Assembly: GCA_017792345.1 (NCBI GenBank)
Contig: CP051228.1
Location: 930,001-994,000, forward strand
Length of the DNA: 64,000 nucleotides
Reading direction: 5' to 3'
DNA from: Mesoflavibacter sp.
GTDB lineage: Bacteria; Pseudomonadota; Alphaproteobacteria; UBA8366; Aestuariispiraceae
Position 1 is the first letter of the stretch, and each line of letters opens with the position of its first letter. This document shows positions 1 to 11,074 of this stretch, in pieces. Both the position numbers and the translations under genes were made by a program. The notes beneath the pieces were generated by a model. The model had not been told where the DNA came from. It saw only the letters and a list, made by a program, of their open reading frames with translations, and did no database searches.

Positions 1-1
1 G

Positions 2-208
2 TTGGAGGCCTTCACCCGGGCGGCGGCGACCGAATTCGGAAACGGCATGCGGATCAACGCGGTCAGCCCCGGCGTCCTGGTCGAATCCATGGAAGGCTAC
101 GGTCCCTATTTCCGGGGCCATCAACCGGTGCCGGGTGCCCGCGCGGCTCTGGGCTATGCCAAAAGCGTGGAAGGTCTTCAGACCGGGCAGGTATTCGAGA
201 TTTTCTGA
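2..208 (+). CDS. SDR-family oxidoreductase, C-terminal fragment (cut by window edge)
   Basis: Only the last 68 or so residues are present; the reading frame is open to the left edge, so the apparent TTG at position 2 is not a real start. The piece carries the short-chain dehydrogenase signature after the active site: an acidic/alanine helix, then RINAVSPG, which in SDRs closes the Rossmann fold beside the NAD(P) ribose. The substrate loop (VLVESMEGYGPYF) and the C-terminal strand follow. No substrate can be named. The next gene is on the opposite strand and converges on it. Confidence 0.75.
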   Translation: MEAFTRAAATEFGNGMRINAVSPGVLVESMEGYGPYFRGHQPVPGARAALGYAKSVEGLQTGQVFEIF

Positions 209-272
209 CCGCGGCAAGACAACGGGAGCCGCCGACACGGTCCGGGCGGCTCCCGCTATTTGCAGGACAGGA

Positions 273-596
273 TCACTGGAAGACGTATGCGCCCAGGTCG
301 CAGAGATCCAGATTGTAGTCTTCGAAGAACTCCCCATCCGCGAACTCCGTGCGGATGTCGTATTCGCAATTGTCCCGGCCGTCGGCGATGATCACGGTCA
401 CTTCGCCGGGCGACGGCAGGACATCCCCTTCCATCAGGTTCTCTTCCCAGGAACCCGTGCCGGGATGACTGACATAGAAGCCGACAATCTCGACACCGGT
501 TTCATTGCCCAACAGGAATTCAAGATCTTCCGCCACGGCCTGGGCGGACAGGGACATGAACACCGCCGCAAGGGCGATTTTCCCAAAGACACGCAT
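273..596 (-). CDS. Small secreted/periplasmic protein of unknown function
   Basis: 107 residues. Residues 1-22 form a clear Sec signal peptide (MRVFGK, a hydrophobic stretch, then AQAVAED with a likely cut after AVA). The mature part is acidic and has two cysteines (DNC near residue 77 and LDLC near 99) that could form a disulfide. It has the beta-rich look of small periplasmic proteins with a VEIVGFYVSHPGTGSWEENL region, where a surface-exposed Trp-Glu-Glu-Asn sits in a pattern seen in Tra-like or argininosuccinate-like periplasmic proteins, but no family was identified. The ATG at 596 was chosen because it gives the signal peptide and has an AGGGGA ribosome site just upstream. A longer in-frame extension to 896 lacks both. 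Confidence 0.7.
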   Translation of the reverse strand: MRVFGKIALAAVFMSLSAQAVAEDLEFLLGNETGVEIVGFYVSHPGTGSWEENLMEGDVLPSPGEVTVIIADGRDNCEYDIRTEFADGEFFEDYNLDLCDLGAYVFQ

Positions 597-747
597 TGAT
601 TTTCCCCTGGAAGCGGCCCGGCCAATCCCGGGCCAGAGACGGAAGCTTACGCTGTAATCCGTTTCGCCGTATCGTGAATTCTGTGCTTTCGGCCGACGCC
701 GGACGGGCGACCGCCATGCCCAGGACGGCCCCGGGATGAAGGTCCCG

Positions 748-1131
748 TTATACGTCCTGGTTCGCGAGATCGGGTAAGGGCCCGAAGAAGCCCAAGACCT
801 TCCGTAACGCCGCGCCATCACCGAATTCGACGAAATCGACGCTATCCGGCCGGACCGTGCCGTCGTCGAGAACCCGGCGCCATCCGAAACGGGCAACGTC
901 GTGATGAATGTCGATGCCGCTGGTCAATTCCAATCTGGAATTCGGAAATGCAGCACGAACCGCATCGATATGGGCGATCAAGGCTTCCGGCCCGGACAAG
1001 ATCACCGTCGGATCGCAATACACAGCCTGTTTATCCCAGATCGGTCCCAACAGATCGGCACGGAGAGCGAGATCCGGTTCGTCCCAGGCTGCACAGTATC
1101 GCAGAATCGCGGCTTCTTTATCCAAGGTCAC
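748..1131 (-). CDS. SnoaL-like / NTF2-fold polyketide-cyclase-type protein
   Basis: 127 residues with the cone-shaped NTF2/SnoaL pattern: an N-terminal helix (ILRYCAAWDEPD), then YCDPTVILSGPEALIAHIDAVRAAFP, then strands ending in VDFVEFGDGAALRKVLGFFG. Proteins of this fold bind small hydrophobic ligands or act as isomerases or cyclases; the actual role is unknown. The GTG start at 1131 overlaps the stop of the enolase-superfamily gene by four bases (GTGA), so the two are translationally coupled and probably act on related compounds. Confidence 0.75.
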   Translation of the reverse strand: MTLDKEAAILRYCAAWDEPDLALRADLLGPIWDKQAVYCDPTVILSGPEALIAHIDAVRAAFPNSRLELTSGIDIHHDVARFGWRRVLDDGTVRPDSVDFVEFGDGAALRKVLGFFGPLPDLANQDV

Positions 1132-2231
1132 CTCTCCGTCCGAAATACTGGTTCACCGAGTAGCGCCGGATCCACCCGAACGCCAAGTCCGGGCCCGTGA
1201 GGTACCAACAACATTCCGTCTCGGGTCTGCGGCATATCTTGCGCATTCTGGACGGTCACCCAATTCATGAAATCGACGGTATGGGCGCGATTGCGAACGG
1301 GGGTCGATGCCATCAATTGGGCCGTCGCGGCCGTGTTGATCGTACTTCCCCCAGTATCCTCGATCGTGACAGAGAGGCCCAGGGCGATGGCGGCATCGCG
1401 GATCAAGCACGTCCTAGTCACACCGCCGATCCTGGCGATCTTGAGGGTCACGCCGGAAACGATGCCGTCCTGATGCGCCGCCAGCAGATCCTGGAAACCG
1501 GAAACGCCTTCATCCAGCACCATCGGCTTGGCGCATCGTCGGGCGACCTGCACATTCTCCGCATGGGTCATACAGGGCTGTTCCAGCCGATAGTCGATGT
1601 CCCGGGTCATATCGACGAAACGGAGCGCATCCTCCACCAGCCATCCGCCATTGGCGTCGGCATAGAGCGGTACATTGGCCGGCACCGCAGCGCGCACCGC
1701 CCGCATGCGCTCTACATCCTCCAACGGGTCCGCGCCGACCTTCACCTGTAGCCGCCGATAGTCGCGTGCCACGAATTCCTTCGCCTTTGCGGCCATGGTA
1801 GCGGGATCGGCCTGGCTGACGGAACGATAGAGGTGGATCGGGCCCTCGCCCATCCCTCCTAGAAAATCCGCCATGGACACACCGGCCAGTTTCGACGCCA
1901 GATCCCATGCGGCCATATCGATGGCCGACTTGACGGCCGGCTGCCCAAGCATCGCTTCGTCCAGGGCGTCCGACAGCCGCGCCGGGGCAGTCGCTGACAA
2001 GCCGATCACTTCCGGCAAAAGACGTTGTATGCCAGCCGCCATCGCTTCCGGGAAAGCTTCGGCGTAGAAGGCCCCCAAAGGGGCGGCCTCACCCCAGCCA
2101 GCTGTCCCATCCTCAGCCGACAGCGCGACGATGCAACTGTCGAACCCTTCCTCCGTCTGACCCCGGCAGGTATAGGGCCCGTCGGCGAATGGCTGCCATT
2201 GACGGTACAATCGGGCTTCAACAATCTTCAC
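1128..2231 (-). CDS. Enolase-superfamily (MR/MLE subgroup) enzyme, hydroxyproline/proline-betaine epimerase or dehydratase type
   Basis: 367 residues, normal for the mandelate racemase/muconate lactonizing group. An N-terminal capping domain is followed by a TIM barrel. Expected catalytic residues are visible: K164 (LQVKVG), metal ligands D192 (YADANGGW), E217 (LEQPC) and D240 (VLDEG), and K264 (TLKIARIGG). The first lysine of the classical KxK motif is Q, with only K164 retained. As I recall, this single-lysine form with a partner lysine near 264 occurs in 4-hydroxyproline betaine 2-epimerases and cis-3-hydroxy-L-proline dehydratases, so such a substrate is likely but not proven. The GTG start at 2231 has a strong GGAGGGG site. 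It overlaps the downstream SnoaL-like gene by 4 nt. Confidence 0.85.
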   Translation of the reverse strand: MKIVEARLYRQWQPFADGPYTCRGQTEEGFDSCIVALSAEDGTAGWGEAAPLGAFYAEAFPEAMAAGIQRLLPEVIGLSATAPARLSDALDEAMLGQPAVKSAIDMAAWDLASKLAGVSMADFLGGMGEGPIHLYRSVSQADPATMAAKAKEFVARDYRRLQVKVGADPLEDVERMRAVRAAVPANVPLYADANGGWLVEDALRFVDMTRDIDYRLEQPCMTHAENVQVARRCAKPMVLDEGVSGFQDLLAAHQDGIVSGVTLKIARIGGVTRTCLIRDAAIALGLSVTIEDTGGSTINTAATAQLMASTPVRNRAHTVDFMNWVTVQNAQDMPQTRDGMLLVPHGPGLGVRVDPALLGEPVFRTER

Positions 2232-2321
2232 GGTGACCCCTCCGACGCTTATCGCTCAGAGAAATCTCTATCGCGATTGGCGCCGGACAGGAACCGTTTA
2301 CCGCCCCAACGCGAAGGACGA

Positions 2322-3251
2322 TCAGAGGGAATAGCCGAATGTTTGCCGGAAGCCGTCTAGGTGATTGTTTGCCAGATCCCGTTCCCAGGGCTTCAGGGTA
2401 ACCGGACGATTTTCCGGCACGGCATCGGTGCCGGCCTGTTCGGCGAAGCTTGAATTGCCGGTCCAGGGCTTCCCAAGCATCGTCGGAACGGCCAAGGTCG
2501 GTTGCCAGGTCAGCCCCACTCTTTCGCCGACGCGCCGCATCACGGATTCCGGGTTCGCCATCAGATCCTCGTACCGCACAACGGTCAGACGCTGACGCTC
2601 CGCCTCGGAAAGGGTGTCGACGGACCGGGCGAGTTCGTTCATCTCCCGGATCGTCTGCGCCAGGGTCGGCCAGGTCAGTCGTCGGGCCCCGCCCCTCTCG
2701 CGATACCGTTTCAGGCTGTTCAGCATTTCGATCGGGTCGCGCACCACGACGATCCCGCGCGCCTCCGGGAAGTAACGCAGGGCGCCGAACACGGATCGCC
2801 CGAAATCCGCCGCTTTGACGATCGTGCGAAAGCCCCCTTGCGCATTCAGACCGGCTCGATAGGCATCGACAAGCCGGGTCCAGAGCGTCCGCAGGTCCGA
2901 CACGTCGTCCAGTTTCAAGGCAGAGCGGAAGCGCTGGTCGCTCCACCCCAGATCGAGGGTCGGGAAATCGACGATGGGGCGATGCAACATCGGCATGATC
3001 GAACGGTCTCTCAGACCTTCTATGCACGCCTCCAGATCCGCCGTCGCCGCCTCGATCAGCAGGTCCTGGCGATCGGCCCCCATCAGTTCCAGATGCTCGA
3101 AAAAGAACCCCTCGTCCGGCAGCCAGAACCCGTCGCTGTGACCATCGAGATAGGCCATGAAGAGCGTCGTGCCGGAACGGGGCGGCCCGCTGACTACTAT
3201 CGGGCTATCCGCGTTCGACAAGGATTGCGAAAGGTTTTCCTGGGCCGCCAT
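2322..3251 (-). CDS. Sulfotransferase family protein (PAPS-dependent)
   Basis: 309 residues. The PAPS 5'-phosphosulfate loop is near the N-terminus (VSGPPRSGTTLFMAYLDGH) and the 3'-phosphate-binding motif is in the middle (IVVVRDPIEMLNSLKRYRERGG), both in the usual spacing for Sulfotransfer_1/3 proteins. The C-terminal PWTGNSSF region and KPWERDLANNHLD helix also fit. It would move sulfate from PAPS to an alcohol or amine acceptor that cannot be named. ATG at 3251 follows an AAGAGGA site; the longer upstream frame reads into the atpC terminator and is not credible. It is about 90 bp from the enolase-family gene and on the same strand. Confidence 0.85.
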   Translation of the reverse strand: MAAQENLSQSLSNADSPIVVSGPPRSGTTLFMAYLDGHSDGFWLPDEGFFFEHLELMGADRQDLLIEAATADLEACIEGLRDRSIMPMLHRPIVDFPTLDLGWSDQRFRSALKLDDVSDLRTLWTRLVDAYRAGLNAQGGFRTIVKAADFGRSVFGALRYFPEARGIVVVRDPIEMLNSLKRYRERGGARRLTWPTLAQTIREMNELARSVDTLSEAERQRLTVVRYEDLMANPESVMRRVGERVGLTWQPTLAVPTMLGKPWTGNSSFAEQAGTDAVPENRPVTLKPWERDLANNHLDGFRQTFGYSL

Positions 3252-3395
3252 CTGGTTCCTCTTGGGATTTGCGAATGTGAAAGCCCACCGGCCGGCGCGC
3301 GGCGCAATGGGCTTGGTCCCGCGAAGAGGAAGATTAGCGGCACAAGATGGCACCACCGTTACGGATGTTTGAAGGATTGGTGCAGCAGTCGAAAT

Positions 3396-3424
3396 GCAAA
3401 ACGGCCCACCAATGGCGGGCCGTT
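3396..3424 (-). terminator. Rho-independent terminator of the atp operon
   Basis: On the minus strand, about 25 bases after the atpC stop, ACGGCCC and GGGCCGT arms with a CCATTGG centre form a near-perfect hairpin followed by TTTT. This ends the atpHAGDC transcript. Confidence 0.8.
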
Positions 3425-3448
3425 CGGCAACTTCCAGATGGAAGAAAC

Positions 3449-3865
3449 TTACTTGTAGGCCGGGTTCTGCGCCGCCTGAACCTTGGCTTCCGCAATCGCG
3501 AGGGCGAGTTCGGCCTTGGCCCTTTCGTCCTCGGTCTTTGCGTGACTGACGTCTTCGCTCAGGTCCTTGGCTTCGGTCTGCGCCGCCGCGGCATCGATCT
3601 TCTCGACCGGCGTCGCCGTATCGGCCAGAACCGTGCACCGTTCCTGCGTCACTTCGACGAAGCCGCCGGCAACGAACAGGCGTTCCGTCACCGACCCGCC
3701 TTCATAGATGCAGATCGTGCCCGGACGGATCGTGGCGATGACCGGCGCGTGGCCGGGCAGGACGCCCATATCCCCGTCGGCGGCCGGCAGGACCACCATG
3801 TCGACCTCACCGGAGAACAGAAGCTTCTCCGGGGAGACGAGTTCGAAGGCCACCTTATCCGACAT
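3449..3865 (-). CDS. atpC: F1 ATP synthase epsilon subunit
   Basis: 138 residues. The N-terminal beta-sandwich is typical (FELVSPEKLLFSGEVDMVVLPAADGDMGVLPGHAPVI), followed by a C-terminal helical hairpin rich in Ala and Glu (VEKIDAAAAQTEAKDL). It couples the central stalk to the c-ring and restrains ATP hydrolysis. It is the last gene of the F1 operon, 42 bases after atpD, and a strong terminator follows. Its length fits alphaproteobacterial epsilon subunits. Confidence 0.96.
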   Translation of the reverse strand: MSDKVAFELVSPEKLLFSGEVDMVVLPAADGDMGVLPGHAPVIATIRPGTICIYEGGSVTERLFVAGGFVEVTQERCTVLADTATPVEKIDAAAAQTEAKDLSEDVSHAKTEDERAKAELALAIAEAKVQAAQNPAYK

Positions 3866-3907
3866 AGTCTGACTCCTGCGTAAGAATTGGCGTTACGATG
3901 CGGTCCA

Positions 3908-5356
<1,449 letters not shown>

Positions 5357-6247
5357 TTAGAGCGCCTCGGCGCCCGAGATAATTTCGATCAGTTCTTTGG
5401 TAATCATGGCCTGGCGGGCGCGGTTATACGTGATGCTGAGCGAGCTGATCATATCGCCCGCGTTCCGCGTCGCGTTGTCCATGGCCGTCATCCGGGCGCC
5501 CTGTTCGGAGGCGAAGCTTTCCAGCATGCTGCGGAACACCTGAACCGACAGGTTCTTCGGCAGCAGCGCCTTCAGGATGGCTTCCTCGTCGGGCTCGAAC
5601 TCATACTGCGCACCTCCCAGATCGGAGGCTTCCTCGTCGCCTTCGGCCTCGGTGGCGCTGGCGAAGGGGATCAACTGCAACGGCGTCACTTCCTGCGTCA
5701 GGGCGGAAATGAACTTGTTGTAGTACAGCGTGCAGACGTCGAACTCGCCGGCTTCGAACATGGTGACGATCTTGTCGACCACGGCATCGGCCTGATCGAA
5801 GGCCGGGTACGGCTTGACCAGTTCTTCAAAGCCGTGAACCAGCTTGTCGCGGTGTTCCCGGCGCAGCAGCGAGACGCCCTTACGGCCGATCGCGATCAGC
5901 TTGACCGTTTTGCCCTGGGAGGTCAGCTGGTCGATGCGCTTTTTGACGGCGCGGATGATCGACCCGTTGAACCCGCCGCAGAGGCCGCGGTCGGAGGACA
6001 TGACAACGATCAGATGGGTCTGGTCGTCACCGGTGCCCGCCAGCAGCTTCGGCGCACTGTCGGTGGAGACGCCGGCGGCCAGCGACCCCAGCATCCGTTC
6101 CATCCGCTCGGCATAAGGCCGGGCGGCTTCGGCCGCTTCCTGAGCGCGCTTCAGCTTCGCCGCCGCCACCATCTTCATCGCGGAAGTGATGCGGCGGGTC
6201 GACTGGACGCTCGAGATGCGGGTCTTTAGATCCTTGAGAGACGGCAT
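5357..6247 (-). CDS. atpG: F1 ATP synthase gamma subunit (rotor shaft)
   Basis: 296 residues. The conserved N-terminal helix ([29 protein letters not shown]) and the C-terminal helix ([44 protein letters not shown]) form the coiled-coil shaft; the [11 protein letters not shown] motif is in the Rossmann-like part. Position between atpA and atpD is standard. The 30-base gap to atpD and 55 bases to atpA indicate one transcript. Confidence 0.98.
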   Translation of the reverse strand: MPSLKDLKTRISSVQSTRRITSAMKMVAAAKLKRAQEAAEAARPYAERMERMLGSLAAGVSTDSAPKLLAGTGDDQTHLIVVMSSDRGLCGGFNGSIIRAVKKRIDQLTSQGKTVKLIAIGRKGVSLLRREHRDKLVHGFEELVKPYPAFDQADAVVDKIVTMFEAGEFDVCTLYYNKFISALTQEVTPLQLIPFASATEAEGDEEASDLGGAQYEFEPDEEAILKALLPKNLSVQVFRSMLESFASEQGARMTAMDNATRNAGDMISSLSITYNRARQAMITKELIEIISGAEAL

Positions 6248-6302
6248 GTCCTATCCCGATAGAAGCGTTTCGTTTCCGTTTGGGTCGTCAGACCTTCGCC
6301 AA

Positions 6303-7832
<1,530 letters not shown>

Positions 7833-7835
7833 CTC

Positions 7836-8390
7836 TTAAGCTCCCTTCATCGCAAGCTTCAAGCGCTGCAGCTTGGTGGCGACCGACGTATCGATCATCC
7901 GGCTGCCGACTTTGACGATAAGACCGCCGATCAACGACGGATCCACTTTGTGCGAGACGGCAACCTTGCCGCCCACGGCTTTCTTGAGCGCGTCTTCAAC
8001 CGCGGCGATCTGCGCATCGCTGAGCGTCTTCGCGGAGGAGACTTCGGCAGTGATCTCGCCCCGGCGCGCGGCCAGTTCGGAGAGATACGCCTTTGAGATC
8101 GCTTTCAGCGCGGACAACCGGCGGTTCGCGGCGACATAGCCCACGAATTTGCGGGTCAGTTCCCCGCAACCGGCCTTGTCCAGCACCGCCGCCATCGCCT
8201 TGCCTTGATCGGCACGGCTGATGACCGGGCTGCGCACGAGACGCTGGAGATCTTCGGATTGATCGAGCAGAGCGCCAAGCGTACGGAGATCGTCCGCCAC
8301 GGCGTCCAGTTGTTTGCCTTCATCGGCCAGATCGAACAGCGCTTTCGCGTATCGATCGGCGATTTCGTTCACGCCACCTTTGGCTGCCAC
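7836..8390 (-). CDS. atpH: F1 ATP synthase delta subunit (OSCP)
   Basis: 184 residues from GTG at 8390. I chose this start because the protein then begins VAAKGGVNEIADRYAKALFDLADE, matching the conserved delta start (xxxxIAxRYAxALFxLA), with a GAGGGG site about ten bases upstream. The longer frame to 8609 crosses the promoter region. The C-terminal part (KVDPSLIGGLIVKVGSRMIDTSVATKLQRLK) is the OSCP signature. Delta ties F1 to the peripheral stalk. It is first in the atpHAGDC operon; the F0 genes must be elsewhere, as is usual in Alphaproteobacteria. Confidence 0.95.
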   Translation of the reverse strand: MAAKGGVNEIADRYAKALFDLADEGKQLDAVADDLRTLGALLDQSEDLQRLVRSPVISRADQGKAMAAVLDKAGCGELTRKFVGYVAANRRLSALKAISKAYLSELAARRGEITAEVSSAKTLSDAQIAAVEDALKKAVGGKVAVSHKVDPSLIGGLIVKVGSRMIDTSVATKLQRLKLAMKGA

Positions 8391-8537
8391 GGTTGGGAGA
8401 CCCCTCGATATTAATCGTTGCCGTCCGTGTCGTCGATCCACACCCCGGAGACGACCGGAATATGGGCCCGTCAAAGTGCGCTGAAACCCGCCGTATACCG
8501 GCTTTTTCTTGCTGCAACGCCCCCCGAGGACGCGCGG

Positions 8538-8566
8538 GGTGTAGCATAAGGGTCGGAAGGGTGCAA
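8538..8566 (-). promoter_or_regulatory. Candidate sigma-70 promoter for atpHAGDC
   Basis: On the minus strand, TTGCAC (8566-8561) and TACACC (8543-8538) are separated by 17 bases, with a TATGC just before the -10. This lies about 150 bases upstream of the atpH start in the gap shared with the divergent MFS gene. No other good pair was seen there. Confidence 0.45.
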
Positions 8567-8714
8567 CAAGACTCGGCCCCGGGCCGCATGGCGCATCTTG
8601 ACGCATCATTATTCGCCGGTTTCAGAACCGTTACACGGGGTCTTTCCATACCCCGCCGCGCGGGTCCAAACTGCGGCACGGAATTTATGTGGGGTAGGGT
8701 TCTTGGCGGCATCC

Positions 8715-9896
8715 ATGGACGCGGTCTGGCTAAGGCGCATCAAGTCGCCGGGCGCGGAAACGATCGCAATCCTGTTCGGTCTGGAGGCGCTGGCGCGCGG
8801 CACGGCGTCGGCCGTGCTGCCGATCGATACCGTGCGGCTGTTGGGATCGGACGAGGCGGTCAGTCTCTGCGTCCTGGCCGGGTCCGCCGTCGCCATCCCC
8901 GCCGTTTTCGCCGCCCCCTATCTGGCCCGGCGGTTCGGCCGCGCCAGCCTGTTGAGCCTGTCTTGCATCGGCGGGGCTCTGGCGGCGGTGATTTTTGCGC
9001 TGGATCTCGCCTCGACCCAGGTGCTGGGTTTCGTGCTGCGGGCCCTGGGCGTCGCCCTGGTCAGCGTCTGCCTCAACCTTTTCGTCATGGATTACGTCCG
9101 GCGCGGCGATCTGGGCCGGTCCGAGCCGATGCGCATGCTGTCGCTGGGCATCGGCTGGTTTGTCGGACCGATGATCGGGGTCGGCCTGGCGCAATTCGTA
9201 TCCTCGGCCGCCCCCTATTATTTCAGTGCCGGATCGATGCTGGCGCTGATGCTGCTGTTCTGGGCACTGCGCTTCAAATCCGCGCCCGGTGTCCGCCCGA
9301 CGGCGAATCGCACCTTCAACAGTCCCCTCGCCAATCTGGGTGTCTTCCTCAGCGACCGCCGGCTGCTGCATGCCTGGCTGAACGCGTCCGGGCGCGGCTT
9401 CTTCTGGATGAGTTTCTTCATCTACACCCCGATCTATGCCGTGAATACCGGGCTGGGGGAGGTCACGGCGGGCGTTTTGCTGTCGCTCGGCGCGGGATGG
9501 ATGATGGCGATGCCGGTCTGGGGCTGGCTGGCACGGCGATTCGGCATTCGCGCTATCGCCTCCCTGTCCTTCGGCTTCGCCGCCTTGGGTTGCATCGCGG
9601 CCTGGGGATTCGCGGGCATGCCGCTTTGGGGGGCGGCCGGCATCATGATAGCGGCGCTGGCCATGTCGGTGAATGACGGCTACGGCAACGCCCTGTTCTT
9701 CCGCGCCTGCCGGCCCAGCAGGCGGACCGAGATGACGCCCGCCTTCACGACCTATCGCGACGTAGCGGAAATCAGCCACGCCATCCTGTTCGCGATCCTG
9801 CTGATCTTCCTGCCGATTCAGATCGTCTATCTGGTTCTGGCGCTGATCCTGGGTTTGTTGGCCGTCCTGTCCCGGACCATCCATCCCAGGCTTTAG
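8715..9896 (+). CDS. Major facilitator superfamily (MFS) transporter
   Basis: 393 residues from ATG 8715. Around 12 hydrophobic segments can be followed, in two halves split by a basic loop near the middle (ALRFKSAPGVRPTANRTF). The loop after helix 2 (YLARRFGRASLL) is the MFS A-motif equivalent, and a similar one (WLARRFGIRAIASL) opens the second half. Substrate unknown; efflux-type carriers have this layout. The start is uncertain: a TTG at 8703 and longer forms are possible. The stop overlaps the stop of the convergent VOC-cupin gene by three to four bases, so there is no space for a terminator. Confidence 0.8.
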   Translation: MDAVWLRRIKSPGAETIAILFGLEALARGTASAVLPIDTVRLLGSDEAVSLCVLAGSAVAIPAVFAAPYLARRFGRASLLSLSCIGGALAAVIFALDLASTQVLGFVLRALGVALVSVCLNLFVMDYVRRGDLGRSEPMRMLSLGIGWFVGPMIGVGLAQFVSSAAPYYFSAGSMLALMLLFWALRFKSAPGVRPTANRTFNSPLANLGVFLSDRRLLHAWLNASGRGFFWMSFFIYTPIYAVNTGLGEVTAGVLLSLGAGWMMAMPVWGWLARRFGIRAIASLSFGFAALGCIAAWGFAGMPLWGAAGIMIAALAMSVNDGYGNALFFRACRPSRRTEMTPAFTTYRDVAEISHAILFAILLIFLPIQIVYLVLALILGLLAVLSRTIHPRL

Positions 9897-10945
9897 AGTA
9901 GAACTTCCAGAAACTCGAAAGGCGCGACAGAATCGAAATCGACCGCCAGCCCGCCCGGAATCGCGACGGATGCTCCTTCGGTCAGTGTTACCGGATCCTG
10001 CCCCTCGACCGTCAACCGGCTGGTCCCGTGCAGGCCGAATAGGAAATGGAATTCCGGGGCGCTTTCGATCCCACCGGGATCGCCTGCGTCGCGCCGCACG
10101 ACCCGCACTGTCGCCAGCCCGCCGGTCGCCGCGGCAATCCCCAGGTCCCGCGCCTCGAACCCCGGCGCGGTCCAGGGGGTCCAATCCGCCTTGGCCGCCT
10201 GGTGGAACACGAAGGCCTGACCATTAAAATCTCTTTCGGGGCGCAGATAGTCCGTCGGCAGCGGCAGGATATGGTCGACATGGGTCGGGTGATCAGCCGG
10301 GCACCCGATCTCAACGACTTCCAACCCGTCGGACGCTTCCAGCACGCGGTGGCGGATTTCCGGCGGCTGCAGCACGCAATCGCCCGCCTTCATGACGAAG
10401 GGGTCCCCCTGATCCTCATAGACCAGCCGGACCCAACCCTTGTAACAGAAGATCATCTGGAACCGGACCTTGTGGAAATGCACATAGTCCGGCACCGGCC
10501 CACCCGTCGGGATGCGGATATGCGAGGCGATGAAACGCCCACCCCATCGATCGGGGATCAGATCGCGGTACTGCATCCCGGCCCGTCCCTGCCCCCAGCC
10601 ATCCTGGCCGGGTGGCGGCATGTAACAGAAGGATTGCCGACCATCCGGAATGTCCGGCCAGGGATCCGCCGGGCCGAATTCGACCCGTGTGCCATTCGGC
10701 GCGGTCAAAGGCGCACGGTCTGCCGGACCGAGGAGACGCAAGGTTCCCGGGTCGGCCTGCAACCCACGCACAAGGCGCAGACGCACGCCATAGCCCGAGA
10801 TAACGGCGACGGCTGGATCATCTGCCGGATAGATGGTGTGCAGCAGAAAGCCCAGTCGCTCGGTGAAAAAGCCCGCCGTCTCCTGAACATCGCCGCAGGG
10901 CAGGTCCATTTCGGCGGCAAGAATTTCTGGCAGCGGGTCGCTCAT
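9893..10945 (-). CDS. Fusion of a VOC/glyoxalase-like domain with two cupin-like domains
   Basis: 350 residues. Residues 1-95 look like one vicinal-oxygen-chelate module (EMDLPCGDVQETAGFFTERLGFLLHTIYPADDPAVAVISGYGVRLRLV). From about 110 a cupin follows: HIRIPTGGPVPDYVHFHKVRFQMIFCYKGWVRLVYEDQG, with a metal-type HFHK and a later histidine in PPEIRHRVLEAS. A second cupin without evident metal histidines closes the protein (EFHFLFGLHGTSRLTVEG ... VAIPGG). A sensing or small-molecule enzyme role is possible, but no reaction can be assigned. ATG 10945 and GTG 10948 are both possible starts. Confidence 0.75.
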   Translation of the reverse strand: MSDPLPEILAAEMDLPCGDVQETAGFFTERLGFLLHTIYPADDPAVAVISGYGVRLRLVRGLQADPGTLRLLGPADRAPLTAPNGTRVEFGPADPWPDIPDGRQSFCYMPPPGQDGWGQGRAGMQYRDLIPDRWGGRFIASHIRIPTGGPVPDYVHFHKVRFQMIFCYKGWVRLVYEDQGDPFVMKAGDCVLQPPEIRHRVLEASDGLEVVEIGCPADHPTHVDHILPLPTDYLRPERDFNGQAFVFHQAAKADWTPWTAPGFEARDLGIAAATGGLATVRVVRRDAGDPGGIESAPEFHFLFGLHGTSRLTVEGQDPVTLTEGASVAIPGGLAVDFDSVAPFEFLEVLL

Positions 10946-11074
10946 CACACCATGTCCTTTGAAAACTCAACGGCAGAACCCTAGTCCATCCCGCCGCCTC
11001 TCGAAAACAGCCTTTCCTTTCGACCGGCACCCGCGCTACTGCACCCAAACAAACACCAAGCCCGGAGAGAACCA

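Noticed and set aside
2252-3638. Longer N-terminus for the sulfotransferase (start 3638)
   Set aside because: The extra 129 residues run through the atp terminator and atpC; ATG 3251 has a proper ribosome site and begins just before the PAPS loop.
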